From Bradyrhizobium sacchari (lineage in GTDB: Bacteria > Pseudomonadota > Alphaproteobacteria > Rhizobiales > Xanthobacteraceae): DNA of 49,413 bases. How positions within the stretch are numbered: the stretch's first letter is position 1; each line of letters begins with the position of its first letter. The translations under genes and the position numbers were made by a program. The notes under the pieces are model-generated. The model did no database searches. It was not told where the DNA came from and saw only the letters and a program-made list of their open reading frames with translations. Positions 18,001 to 26,292 of the stretch are shown piece by piece. The DNA is taken from the NCBI RefSeq assembly GCF_002068095.1, contig NZ_LWIG01000026.1, positions 135,898 to 185,310 of the forward strand, read 5' to 3'.

Positions 18001-18900
18001 ATGGACCGCCTGACCAGCATGGCCGTATTCGTCAGAGCCGTCGATCTCGGCTCGTTCGCGGCTGCCGCCGATGTCCTGGAGATGTCAGGGCCGATGGTTG
18101 GCAAGCATGTGCGTTTCCTCGAAGAGCGCCTCGGCGCGCGCCTCCTCAACCGCACCACGCGGCGCCAGAGCCTGACCGAGGCCGGGCAAGCCTATTACGA
18201 GCGCTGCCGTGCCGTCCTCGCTGAGGCGGATGCCGCCGACGCCGTTGTAGCCGACGAGCTGTCCGAGCCGCGCGGAAAACTGCGCGTGACCATGCCGGCC
18301 CTGCTCGGGCGGCATTGCATCGCGCCCTTGCTGATGAAGCTCGCGCGAAAATACCCGCATCTCGAACTCGACCTCTCTTTCGGCGATCCGATCGCCGACA
18401 TCATCGAGGCCGGCTACGATCTCGCGATCCGAACCGGCGATCTCGACGACCAGTCCGGCCTGATCGCGCGCCGCGTCGCAAGGCAGCGCATGGTGGTGTG
18501 CGGCGCCCGCTCTTATTTGCGTGCCAACGGCAAGCCAAAGACGCTCGACGACCTCGCCGCGCATCAGGCGATCATTTATCGCCGCTCGGGGCGAGTTCGG
18601 CCTTGGCTGTTTCCGCAAGACGACAAACCTCCACGCGAGATGATGCCGTCGGGCAGGCTGAGGCTCGACGATATGGAGGCGATCGCCGATGCCGCCGCGC
18701 AGGGCATGGGGCTTGCGTGGCTCCCCTATTGGCTGGTCCGCGAACGGCTTAACGCTGGCGCGCTGGTCGGTCTGTTCGTGGGCCAGAACGAATTCCTCTA
18801 CGACTGCCACGTGCTCTGGCCCCGTTCGCCCCGACTGCCGGCAAAAGTCCGTGTCGCCGTGGACACGCTCGCCGCGGCCTTGCCGAAGCTCATGGCGTGA
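18001..18900 (+). CDS. LysR family transcriptional regulator
   Basis: 299 residues. The N-terminal winged helix-turn-helix (MDRLTSMAVFVRAVDLGSFAAAADVLEMSGPMVGKHVRFLEERLGARLLNRTTRR, residues 1-55 or so) is the LysR type. The effector domain begins around residue 90 with GKLRVTMPALLGRHCIAPLL and has the CrgA-like subgroup pattern (GYDLAIRTGDLDDQSGLIARRV). The start at 18001 follows CAGGAGTTTTCAATC, a good ribosome site. The 103-base divergent gap to the oxidoreductase gene is the expected operator region. The usual LysR arrangement suggests it activates that neighbour in response to a small, perhaps aromatic or quinoid, ligand. Confidence 0.9.
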   Translation: MDRLTSMAVFVRAVDLGSFAAAADVLEMSGPMVGKHVRFLEERLGARLLNRTTRRQSLTEAGQAYYERCRAVLAEADAADAVVADELSEPRGKLRVTMPALLGRHCIAPLLMKLARKYPHLELDLSFGDPIADIIEAGYDLAIRTGDLDDQSGLIARRVARQRMVVCGARSYLRANGKPKTLDDLAAHQAIIYRRSGRVRPWLFPQDDKPPREMMPSGRLRLDDMEAIADAAAQGMGLAWLPYWLVRERLNAGALVGLFVGQNEFLYDCHVLWPRSPRLPAKVRVAVDTLAAALPKLMA

Positions 18901-19027
18901 AGCGGGCTCAAGGCCCCCATTAACCTCTCGTCCACCATCCGGCCGCGCCCGCCGCCGGTAACCATTGGAATTAACAGACCCTCAACGCACCCCCGACAAA
19001 TCTATCGATGTTTCTGGAGATTTCGCC

Positions 19028-19138
19028 GTGGATCTGTTGGTTTTCGAGTTCCTGGGACTGGCCCTGGTCGCCATGTGCGTGGTCGTGGTGGCCCTGCCCT
19101 GCGCCCGCAAATCTTCGCACCGGATCCGTTACGAATAG
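19028..19138 (+). CDS. Putative 36-residue single-span membrane peptide
   Basis: A short open frame starting GTG, preceded by CTGGAG at an 8-base spacing. It encodes an acidic N-terminus, a hydrophobic helix (LGLALVAMCVVVVALP, residues about 10-25) with two Cys (17 and 25), then a basic tail CARKSSHRIRYE. The topology is that of a small inner-membrane peptide with the C-terminus in the cytoplasm. A longer overlapping frame from the ATG at 19008 is Trp-rich nonsense and is taken as a shadow. It lies 116 bases before rnd and could be independent or an upstream leader. I do not recognise a family. Confidence 0.45.
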   Translation: MDLLVFEFLGLALVAMCVVVVALPCARKSSHRIRYE

Positions 19139-19254
19139 GAATTTCGTCGGAAACAGGCGATTCCGTCCCTATGCAAGGCTCGAATTCGCTTCGAGCCCCT
19201 TGACATCACAGCACTTTCGGCAGAACGGCTGATATCAAGTGTCATGGGCCGTTC

Positions 19255-20403
19255 ATGGATTTGATTACCACCACCGCTGACCTCGCGGCTGCCTGCAGCC
19301 GGCTGGCCAAGCACCCCGTCATCACCGTCGATACCGAGTTCCTGCGCGAAACCACCTACTACCCGCTGCTGTGCGTGGTGCAGATGGCCAGCGCCGAGGA
19401 AGCTGTGGTCATTGACGCCCTCGCCCCGGGCATCGACCTCAAGCCATTCTTCGAGCTGATGGCCAATGAGGGCGTGCTGAAGGTCTTCCACGCCGCCCGG
19501 CAGGACATCGAGATCATCTGGCATCAGGCCAACATCATCCCGCACCCGGTGTTCGACACCCAGGTCGCCGCGATGGTGCTCGGCTACGGCGACAGCATCG
19601 CCTACGACCAGCTGGTCGAGAAGGTCACCGGCCACCGCCCGGACAAGACCCACCGCTTCACCGATTGGTCGCGCCGGCCGCTGACCAAGGAGCAGATGCA
19701 CTACGCGGTCTCCGACGTCACGCACTTGCGCGACGTCTTCGCCGCGCTCGATGCCGACCTGAAGAAGCGCCGCCGCAGCGAGTGGGTCTCGATCGAGATG
19801 GAGATCCTGACCTCGCCCAGGACCTACGACTTCCACCCTGAGCGCGCTTGGGAGCGGCTGAAGACGCGCGTGCGCAAGCCGAAGGACCTCGCCGTCCTCA
19901 TGGAGGTCGCGGCCTGGCGCGAGCAGGAGGCACAGAGCCGCGACGTGCCGCGCGGGCGCGTGCTGCGGGATGAAGCGATCACCGACATCGCAACCCACGC
20001 GCCGAACACGCTGGAGAAGCTTGCGCATCTGCGCTCGGTGCCGAAGGGGTTCGAGAAATCCAAATGGGGCGCGGACATCGTCGCCGCGGTCGAGCGCGGG
20101 CTGGCGCGGGATTTCTCGACGCTGCCGAAGCTGGAGAAGCCGCGCAACAATTCCAACGGCGCGGCCATCGTCGAGCTGTTGAAGGTGCTGCTGCGCATGA
20201 CCGCCGAGCGCCATGCGGTGGCGAGCAAGGTGATCGCCACTGTCGACGACCTCGAAGAGATCGCAGCCGACGATGCGGCCGACGTCCCCGCCTTGCGCGG
20301 CTGGCGCCGCGAGCTGTTCGGCGAGGCCGCCTTGAAGCTCAAGCGCGGCGAGCTGGCGCTGGCGATCGAGAAAGGCCGCGTGATCGGGGTTCAGCGGGCG
20401 TAG
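19255..20403 (+). CDS. rnd: Ribonuclease D
   Basis: 3'-5' exoribonuclease that trims tRNA and other stable RNA precursors. The 382-residue length is standard. The DEDD exonuclease domain has Exo [14 protein letters not shown] (Asp and Glu), Exo [13 protein letters not shown], and Exo [18 protein letters not shown] with Tyr and Asp. The following region (about 210-290) is an HRDC domain, starting [24 protein letters not shown]. The ATG has only a weak upstream purine stretch. In relatives rnd lies close to aspS and the hda-ppk-ppx genes, and all are found in this window, though here separated by other blocks. Confidence 0.95.
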   Translation: MDLITTTADLAAACSRLAKHPVITVDTEFLRETTYYPLLCVVQMASAEEAVVIDALAPGIDLKPFFELMANEGVLKVFHAARQDIEIIWHQANIIPHPVFDTQVAAMVLGYGDSIAYDQLVEKVTGHRPDKTHRFTDWSRRPLTKEQMHYAVSDVTHLRDVFAALDADLKKRRRSEWVSIEMEILTSPRTYDFHPERAWERLKTRVRKPKDLAVLMEVAAWREQEAQSRDVPRGRVLRDEAITDIATHAPNTLEKLAHLRSVPKGFEKSKWGADIVAAVERGLARDFSTLPKLEKPRNNSNGAAIVELLKVLLRMTAERHAVASKVIATVDDLEEIAADDAADVPALRGWRRELFGEAALKLKRGELALAIEKGRVIGVQRA

Positions 20404-20425
20404 GCTGCCGCTCCGCTCTCACCAT

Positions 20426-20550
20426 CGTCATCGCGAGGAGCTCTTGCGACGAAGCAATCCAGACCGCTTCCTAGGAGGAATTCTGGATTGCTTCGCGGAG
20501 CCTGTCATCGGGCCGCGCTTCGCGCGGACCCGTTGGCTCGCAATGACGGA
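20426..20550. repeat. Diverged copy of the interspersed palindromic repeat
   Basis: Contains GAAGCAATCCAGA (20450-20462) and its mirror TCTGGATTGCTTC, the same core as in the repeat at 9017-9094, within arms beginning GTCATCGCGAGGAGC and ending GCTCGCAATGACGG. An inner stem GGGCCGCGC-TTC-GCGCGGACCC is inserted in the right arm. The element occupies the convergent gap between rnd and the aminotransferase gene. It may stabilise or end both transcripts. Confidence 0.85.
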
Positions 20551-20572
20551 ATTTGACGCAACAGCATGCCCC

Positions 20573-21955
20573 CTACGCCGGCGTCAGCTTTGCCGCTTCC
20601 GCCTTCATGTCGTTCAGCACGCCCGCGATCGCGGCGACCAGATCGTCGATCTGGGCCTTGTTGGTGATCAGCGGCGGACAGATCGCGATGGCATCCAGCA
20701 TGTTGCGGGAGATCACGCCGCGCTCCTGCAGCATGCGGCTGGCGATGCCGCCGACGGCGCCGGGCGTTGCCGCCGCGGTCTTGCGGCCCTTGTCGAGCAC
20801 GAGCTCGAGGGCTGCGATCATGCCGACGCCGCGAACCTCGCCGACCAGCGGGTGGCTGGTGAGCTCACGCAGCTTCCCCTGCATGTAGCCGCCGAGCTCG
20901 GCGGCATGCGCGACCAGGCCGCGCTCCTCGATGATCTTGAGGTTCTCCAGTGCGATCGCCGAGCCGACGGGATGACCGCCCGCGGTGAATCCATGGCCGA
21001 GCACGCCGATCTTGTTGCTCTCGTCCGCGATCGGCTCGAACATACGCTCGTTCATCATGATCGCAGACAGCGGGAAATAGCTCGAGGTGATCTGCTTGGA
21101 GACGACGATCGCGTCGGGCTTGATGCCATAGGTCTCGCAGCCGAACATCTTGCCGGTGCGGCCGAAGCCGCAGATCACCTCGTCGGCGACCAGCAGGATG
21201 TCGTACTTCCTGAGGACCGCCTGGATCTTGTCCCAATAGGTCGCCGGCGGCACGATGACGCCGCCCGCTCCCATCACCGGCTCGCCAAAGAACGCCGCGA
21301 TCGTGTCCGGCCCCTCCTTCCGGATCAGCGCGTCGAGTTCCTCGGCTCGGCGGGTGGCGAACGCTTCCTCGCTCTCGCCGGGGGCGCCGTCCTTGTAGAA
21401 ATGCGGCGAGCCTGTGTGCAGGATGTTCGGCAGCGGCAGGTCGAAGGAGCGGTGGTTGTTCGGCAGGCCCGTGAGGCTGGCTGATGCGATGGTGACGCCG
21501 TGATAGGCGCGCATGCGGCTGATGATCTTCTTGCGCTGGGGCTGGCCGAGCGCGTTGGAGCGATAGGCGATCAGCTTCAGCACGGTGTCATTGGCTTCCG
21601 AGCCGGAATTGGTGAAGAACACCTTGCTCATCGGCACGGGGGCGAGCGCCACCAGCTTCTCGGCGAGATCGATCGAGGGTCCGTGCGATTTGGCGGAGAA
21701 GGTGTGGTAGAACGGCAGCGCCTGCATCTGCTTGTGCGCCGCCTCGACCAGACGCTTCTCGTTGAAGCCGAGCCCGACGCTCCACAGGCCGGCCATCGCC
21801 TCGAAATAACGCTTGCCCGCCGCATCGAACACGTAAGGCCCCTCGCCGCGCTCGATCACCAGGGGACCGGCCTGCTGATGGGCGCGCGCGTTGGTGTAGG
21901 GATGGAGCTGGTAGGCCACATCGCGGGCTTCCTGCGAATTGGGCAGCATGGACAT
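20573..21955 (-). CDS. Class III omega-aminotransferase (pyruvate-type)
   Basis: PLP-dependent aminotransferase of 460 residues that moves an amino group from an omega-amine or beta/gamma-amino acid, probably to pyruvate. Signature elements: FTNSGSEANDTVLKL for phosphate binding, YHGVT, VADEVICGFGRTGKMFG with the PLP-pairing Asp at about 258, and the Schiff-base lysine at about 287 in VVSKQITSSYFPLSA. The closest functional types known to me are GABA:pyruvate and taurine/putrescine-like aminotransferases; which one cannot be settled. The ATG at 21955 follows GAGGAAGCACGCAA, a good site, and removes 12 non-conserved residues. A palindrome upstream at 22066-22088 may be an operator. The MFS gene is 191 bases upstream on the same strand, so co-transcription is possible but not clear. 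Confidence 0.93.
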   Translation of the reverse strand: MSMLPNSQEARDVAYQLHPYTNARAHQQAGPLVIERGEGPYVFDAAGKRYFEAMAGLWSVGLGFNEKRLVEAAHKQMQALPFYHTFSAKSHGPSIDLAEKLVALAPVPMSKVFFTNSGSEANDTVLKLIAYRSNALGQPQRKKIISRMRAYHGVTIASASLTGLPNNHRSFDLPLPNILHTGSPHFYKDGAPGESEEAFATRRAEELDALIRKEGPDTIAAFFGEPVMGAGGVIVPPATYWDKIQAVLRKYDILLVADEVICGFGRTGKMFGCETYGIKPDAIVVSKQITSSYFPLSAIMMNERMFEPIADESNKIGVLGHGFTAGGHPVGSAIALENLKIIEERGLVAHAAELGGYMQGKLRELTSHPLVGEVRGVGMIAALELVLDKGRKTAAATPGAVGGIASRMLQERGVISRNMLDAIAICPPLITNKAQIDDLVAAIAGVLNDMKAEAAKLTPA

Positions 21956-22065
21956 TTGCGTGCTTCCTCGACGGTGCGTCACGGGAGTCATGACGCAGAC
22001 CGGTCCAAGCGGCGAGCTTGTCCAAAGAAAGCGTCGACATCTTGGCTATTGCGGCAGGCCGCAAC

Positions 22066-22088
22066 TTGCAACGTCATTTCGTTGGCAA
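22066..22088 (-). promoter_or_regulatory. Palindrome upstream of the aminotransferase gene, candidate operator
   Basis: TTGCAACG, six bases, then CGTTGGCAA form an inverted repeat of 8 bp with one extra G in the right arm. It lies 111 bases before the aminotransferase start. The size and layout suit a dimeric regulator such as an AsnC/Lrp or MocR protein; neither is encoded next to it. Confidence 0.35.
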
Positions 22089-22146
22089 CAAGCGCACATG
22101 AGCATTGCAGGAAAGCAGGCGCATCGGCAGCCGGCACGCCCCTCGC

Positions 22147-23478
22147 CTAGCCCCGCCGCGCCAGGACGAAAGCCGCAGCTGCCGCGATGAGCGCCGGGAC
22201 GGCCGCGGCGCCGAACAGCGGCTGCGGTCCCATGTCGCGGGCCAGCATCAGGCCGCCGATCAGAGGCCCCAGGATTGAACCAATGCGGCCGATGCCGAGC
22301 GCCCATCCCACGCCGGTCGATCTGATCGCCGTCGGATAGTAGGTCGCCGTCAGCGCGTTCGAGGCGATCTGCCCTCCGACGATGCAGAAGCCAGACGCGA
22401 AGATGGCAATCGTGACCAGAACGATCGAATGACTTGCCATGCCGACGGCCGCGACCGCGACCGCGGCGACCAAATAGGTCAGCGCCAACGCGCGAAACGA
22501 GAAGCGATCGATGAATTGGCCGAGCGTGAAAGTGCCGACGACGCCACCGACCTGCAGCATCGCGCCGATCGCGGCCGCCGCCGAAACCGAGACTCCGAGG
22601 TCATTCAGCACCGTGGGGAGCCAGTTCGACAGGAGGTAAAGGTCGAGCAGGCTCATAAAGAAAACGATCCAGAGCAGAAGCGTTACAGATCCACGTCCCT
22701 CTGCAAACAGATGCGCAACAGGCAGTCCCGTGAGCTTAGGCTCCTGCACGACGAACCTGGCACCCGCGGGGAACGAGGCGCCCGGGACCAACTTCTGGAG
22801 CAGGTCAGCCACCTCCCGGTCGCGGCCGCCGATCATCGCCAGGAAGCGGATCGACTCCGGCAACGCCTTGAACAGGAAAGGAAGCAGCAGCAGCGGCACG
22901 AGGCCGCCGACGAGAAACACCGAACGCCAGCCGAAGGCCGGAATCAGTGCGGCCGCCAGCAACCCGCCCAGCGCCGCACCAATCGAAAAGCCCGCGAACA
23001 TGATCATCACGAGCGTGGCGCGGCGGCGATGCGGGCTGAATTCGGAGGTCAGGGCAACGGCGTTGGGCATCGCACCGCCAAGCCCGAGGCCGGTCAGGAC
23101 GCGCAAGGCGATCAGCCAGGTCGTGTCCGTCGCAAACACCGTGAGCAACGTCCCGATGCCGAACACCAGCGTACTCGCAAGGATGATGCGCCGGCGTCCG
23201 ATCCTGTCGGCCATTGGCCCGAAGACGAGGGCACCGATCATGAGGCCCAAAAGCCCCGCGCTGAACACCGGTCCAAGGCTCCCGCGTGCCAGCTTCCATT
23301 CCTGCGCGACCGCAGGAGCGACGTAGCCGATGGCCTGGGTGTCGAAGCCGTCGATGAACAGCACGGCGGCGCAGACAAGCAGAACCCGGATCTGAAAGGC
23401 TCCAACCGGCTGAGCATCGACAAAGGCGGGAACGTCGATCGTGCCTGGCACGACCTCATCTGCAGCTGTCACAGCCAT
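22147..23478 (-). CDS. MFS transporter, aromatic acid:H+ symporter (AAHS) type
   Basis: Proton-coupled permease of the inner membrane, 443 residues with twelve predicted helices. LLVCAAVLFIDGFDTQAIGYVAPAV in helix 1 carries the DGFD motif of AAHS transporters such as PcaK, and the loop 2-3 motif reads GPMADRIGRRRII. Loop 8-9 has the second copy, GQFIDRFSFR. The substrate is probably a carboxylated aromatic. The ATG at 23478 follows GGGGGAGGGG and is better than the frame start at 23508. It is divergent from an IclR regulator, with a shared palindrome in the gap, and the FAD monooxygenase beyond is the likely first catabolic enzyme. Confidence 0.9.
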   Translation of the reverse strand: MAVTAADEVVPGTIDVPAFVDAQPVGAFQIRVLLVCAAVLFIDGFDTQAIGYVAPAVAQEWKLARGSLGPVFSAGLLGLMIGALVFGPMADRIGRRRIILASTLVFGIGTLLTVFATDTTWLIALRVLTGLGLGGAMPNAVALTSEFSPHRRRATLVMIMFAGFSIGAALGGLLAAALIPAFGWRSVFLVGGLVPLLLLPFLFKALPESIRFLAMIGGRDREVADLLQKLVPGASFPAGARFVVQEPKLTGLPVAHLFAEGRGSVTLLLWIVFFMSLLDLYLLSNWLPTVLNDLGVSVSAAAAIGAMLQVGGVVGTFTLGQFIDRFSFRALALTYLVAAVAVAAVGMASHSIVLVTIAIFASGFCIVGGQIASNALTATYYPTAIRSTGVGWALGIGRIGSILGPLIGGLMLARDMGPQPLFGAAAVPALIAAAAAFVLARRG

Positions 23479-23523
23479 GCCAAACCCCTCCCCCGGCAGC
23501 CCTTGCACTATTCTTCTTCCTAA

Positions 23524-23542
23524 AATCTCTTATAATGAGATT
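23524..23542. promoter_or_regulatory. Palindromic operator, copy 1 (MFS/IclR divergent gap)
   Basis: AATCTC-TTATAAT-GAGATT is a perfect 6-bp inverted repeat with a 7-base spacer. It lies 45 bases before the transporter start and 17 bases before the IclR start. The same palindrome recurs at 24389-24407, in reverse orientation with matching flanks. Layout and size fit an IclR-type binding site. Confidence 0.7.
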
Positions 23543-23559
23543 ATTGCGAAGGACAAGTC

Positions 23560-24390
23560 GTGCAGCTGTCGCCGTTTTGTAGTCCACGCGAATGCGGTAA
23601 CACGGCGAACACGCGAAGCCGGATTTATCCCCACTTGGTCAAAGCAAACAGTCAGGATCGAGTTCTTGCCGTGCTCGATCTCTTCACGGAGGCACGGCCG
23701 CAATGGTCGCCGGACGAGCTCATGAAGGAGCTCGGCTACACCAGGCCGACATTGTATCGCTATCTGAAGAGCCTGAAGGAGAGCGGGTTCGTCATGCCGA
23801 TGCGCGGCGGGCGGTTCGCACTCGGCCCGCGCGTGGTCGAGATGGATTATCTCAGCCGTCGTTCCGATCCGCTGATCGCCGCCGCCACGCCGCACCTGGA
23901 ACGCCTGTCGGCCATGCATCCCTGCACCGCCCTGGTCGTGCGATGGTACGGCGAAAAGATGCTGTGCGTAGCCTCGATCGCGTCCGCGGTGAATCCCGTG
24001 AGCAGCTATCCGCGCGGCCGGCCGATGGCGATGGGACGCGGCGCGATCGCCCGCTCGATCATGGCCTTTCTGCCCAGGCAACGCGTGATGCCGCTCGTGA
24101 CCCGCTACGCGGCCGATCTGCGCAGCGTCGGTGCCGGCAGCACGCCTGACGAAATTCTGGCAACCCTGAAGCGCGTGCGCCGCGCCGGCGTCGCTGTCGC
24201 CTTCGGCGAAGTGACACCGGGCGCGATTGGGATAGCGGCCCCGATCCTCGATGCAAGTTACCCGGTCGCCAGCCTGTGCATCACGATTGCGGGCCAGGAT
24301 ACCAAAGGCGAGTTGATCGACCGCATCAGCGCCGAGGTCCGAGAAGCTGCCCGGCAGATATCATTGACGACCGACAATAACCCAGAATAA
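23560..24390 (+). CDS. IclR family transcriptional regulator
   Basis: 276 residues. The N-terminal winged helix-turn-helix spans about residues 30-85 (VLAVLDLFTEARPQWSPDELMKELGYTRPTLYRYLKSLKESGFV). The C-terminal effector domain runs from about 95, with ALVVRWYGEKMLCVAS and AIGIAAPILDASYPVASLCITIAG. The GTG at 23560 has GAAGGA at 7 bases; a TTG at about 23638 could start a shorter form that keeps the whole DNA-binding domain. It sits between the transporter and the monooxygenase genes. A palindrome on each side of the gene suggests that it controls both and itself, with the aromatic substrate or a product as ligand. Confidence 0.9.
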   Translation: MQLSPFCSPRECGNTANTRSRIYPHLVKANSQDRVLAVLDLFTEARPQWSPDELMKELGYTRPTLYRYLKSLKESGFVMPMRGGRFALGPRVVEMDYLSRRSDPLIAAATPHLERLSAMHPCTALVVRWYGEKMLCVASIASAVNPVSSYPRGRPMAMGRGAIARSIMAFLPRQRVMPLVTRYAADLRSVGAGSTPDEILATLKRVRRAGVAVAFGEVTPGAIGIAAPILDASYPVASLCITIAGQDTKGELIDRISAEVREAARQISLTTDNNPE

Positions 24391-24407
24391 TCTCATACTG
24401 TGAGATT
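24389..24407. promoter_or_regulatory. Palindromic operator, copy 2 (before the monooxygenase)
   Basis: AATCTC-ATACTGT-GAGATT has the same 6-7-6 design as the site at 23524-23542. Read in reverse, the match extends into both flanks: AATAATCTCAT and GAGATTTT are shared. It overlaps the IclR stop codon by two bases and is 77 bases before the chosen monooxygenase start. Confidence 0.7.
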
Positions 24408-24484
24408 TTCCTTGACGCATTTCCTTGGACGTCCCATGAGAACGGGCGATCGCGCCTCGCGCGATGACAACCTGGGGAAACGAT

Positions 24485-26080
24485 GTGAGGCAGGCTCCAC
24501 TGGACAGTGACGCGCCCGTCGTGGTCGTCGGCGGCGGGCCAGTCGGGATGGGTCTGGCGATCGGCCTCGGGCTGCGCGGCATCAAAACCATCGTGGTCGA
24601 GCGCCATGAACAGCCGCAACCGATCCCAAAGGGTCAAAACCTCACCCAGCGAACGATGGAGCATTTCCATTTCTGGGGCGCCGAAAGCGCCCTGCGCAAA
24701 GCTCGCACCATTCCTCCCGATTACGGCATCGGTGGAATGACCAGCTATGGCACGTTGCTCAGCGGCTACAATTACAATTGGCTGCAGCGCGAACTCGTCC
24801 GCCCGTTCTATTTCACCGACAACGAACGCCTGCCGCAATACGCGACCGAATCCGTGTTGCGACAACGCGCGGCACAGCTCTCCTCCATCGACCTGCGATA
24901 CGGCTGGACCTGCCGGGACATCCGGCCCGATGCGGGCGGCGTAAGCCTCGACATCGAGCATCGCGACGGCACGAAACAGAGCCTGCGCGCCGACTACGTC
25001 GTCGGCTGCGATGGCAGCCGATCGATCGTGCGCGAACGCGCAGGCATTTCGCAGACCCGCTCCGACCACGATCGGCTGATGGTGCTGCTGGTGTTTCGCT
25101 CCGTCGAATTGCATCGGCTGCTCGCGGCCTTTCCGGGCAAGTCGTTTTACAGCGTGCTGCATCCGGAGCTCGAGGGTTATTGGAAGTTCTTCGGCCGGGT
25201 CGATCTCGGCAGCACCTGGTTCTTTCACGCCCCCGTTCCCGCCGATACTACGGCCGACAACTTCGATTTCCGCCGCCTCTTGCACGAGGCCGCCGGAGCC
25301 GAATTCGATGTCGAATTCGAGCACATCGGGTTCTGGGATCTACGCTTCGCGCTCGCCGACAGCTATCGCGCGGGCCGCGTCTTCATCGCAGGAGATGCAG
25401 CGCACAGCCACCCGCCCTACGGCGGCTACGGGATCAATACCGGCTTCGAAGACGCCGTGAATCTGGCGTGGAAGCTCGCCGCCAAGCTGCAAGGCTGGGC
25501 GCCCGCCGGTCTGCTCGACAGCTATGATGCGGAGCGGCGGCCGGTGTTCGCGTCCACCGCGCGTGACTTCATCGAGACGCCGATCTTCCGCGACCGTGAT
25601 TTTCTTCGCCGGCATGATCCGGCGCGAGATCGCAGCGATTTCGAGGTCGCCTGGCGTGGGCGCCACTCCGGCGCACGCGCCGAGGTCAACGCCTTCGAGC
25701 CGAACTACGAGGGGTCGTCGATCGTCTTCGGCCCGGCTGGAGCTGTCTGCAGCGCGATCGGCTCGCATGCCTATCCTGCGCGCGCAGGTCACCATCTCAC
25801 CCCGCAGCCCCTGTCGTCAGGCAAGAACGTGTTCGAGGAACTGGGCGACGGGTTCACCCTGATTGACCTCGCGGACGGCGTAGCTGCGACAGCATTCGAG
25901 CAAGCCGCACGACGCCTTCATATTCCGCTGAAGGTGATCAAGGACACCGCCTCTGGCGGACGGGAGCAATACGCGGCGAGGCAAATCCTGGTCCGCCCCG
26001 ATCAGTTCGTCGCCTATGCGGGCGACGGCGACGGCACCGACGCGTCTTACATCCTGCAACGCGCTGTCGGCGACGCGTGA
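24485..26080 (+). CDS. FAD-dependent aromatic monooxygenase (class A, PHBH-like)
   Basis: Single-component flavin hydroxylase of 531 residues, which would use NAD(P)H and O2 to hydroxylate an aromatic ring. The FAD-binding VVVVGGGPVGMGLAIGLGLRG is at about residues 12-33, the dual FAD/NAD(P)H DG motif as GCDGSRS at 174-180, and the third FAD motif as GDAAHSHPPYGGYGINTGFED starting near 303. The C-terminal 100 residues form the thioredoxin-like extension of phenol hydroxylase-type members. The GTG at 24485 is preferred over the ATG at 24464 because GGGGAAACGAT precedes it while the ATG has none. With the AAHS transporter and IclR gene it forms a likely catabolic unit; the ring substrate is unknown, and no ring-cleavage gene is present here. 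Confidence 0.9.
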   Translation: MRQAPLDSDAPVVVVGGGPVGMGLAIGLGLRGIKTIVVERHEQPQPIPKGQNLTQRTMEHFHFWGAESALRKARTIPPDYGIGGMTSYGTLLSGYNYNWLQRELVRPFYFTDNERLPQYATESVLRQRAAQLSSIDLRYGWTCRDIRPDAGGVSLDIEHRDGTKQSLRADYVVGCDGSRSIVRERAGISQTRSDHDRLMVLLVFRSVELHRLLAAFPGKSFYSVLHPELEGYWKFFGRVDLGSTWFFHAPVPADTTADNFDFRRLLHEAAGAEFDVEFEHIGFWDLRFALADSYRAGRVFIAGDAAHSHPPYGGYGINTGFEDAVNLAWKLAAKLQGWAPAGLLDSYDAERRPVFASTARDFIETPIFRDRDFLRRHDPARDRSDFEVAWRGRHSGARAEVNAFEPNYEGSSIVFGPAGAVCSAIGSHAYPARAGHHLTPQPLSSGKNVFEELGDGFTLIDLADGVAATAFEQAARRLHIPLKVIKDTASGGREQYAARQILVRPDQFVAYAGDGDGTDASYILQRAVGDA

Positions 26081-26091
26081 TGAAGTAAGCC

Positions 26092-26262
26092 TCACGCCGC
26101 GCTGTCGTCATCGCCATCGTCGGCGGCGACAGCGGCCTCCTTCACCTCGACGAGGGCCATCGAAAGCAGATAGACCGTCGTGGGCAAGCCGATGCGGCGC
26201 GCCCTCTCGGCTGCGCGCGACAGCTCGCTCGCCAGCACCTTGAGCTCTTCTCCCCTTGACAA
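26092..26262 (-). CDS. Small helical protein of unknown function
   Basis: A 56-residue frame (LSRGEELKVLASELSRAAERARRIGLPTTVYLLSMALVEVKEA, then an acidic tail) starting at TTG. The first 45 residues make an amphipathic helix pair, and the codon use matches the neighbours, so it looks like a real gene rather than noise. It follows the isochorismatase-fold gene by 30 bases in the same reading frame, separated by that gene's TAG. GGTGGGG precedes the TTG and may be the ribosome site; no in-frame ATG or GTG lies earlier. It is probably the last gene of the operon that begins at 28106. I do not recognise a family. Confidence 0.5.
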   Translation of the reverse strand: MSRGEELKVLASELSRAAERARRIGLPTTVYLLSMALVEVKEAAVAADDGDDDSAA

Positions 26263-26292
26263 TGTCCCACCCCACCCGCCGATGGCGGCCGC

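Noticed and set aside
19008..19232. 74-codon frame overlapping the small membrane peptide
   Set aside because: Trp/Ser/Pro-rich translation without a ribosome site; the GTG frame at 19028 has a good site and a sensible hydrophobic span.
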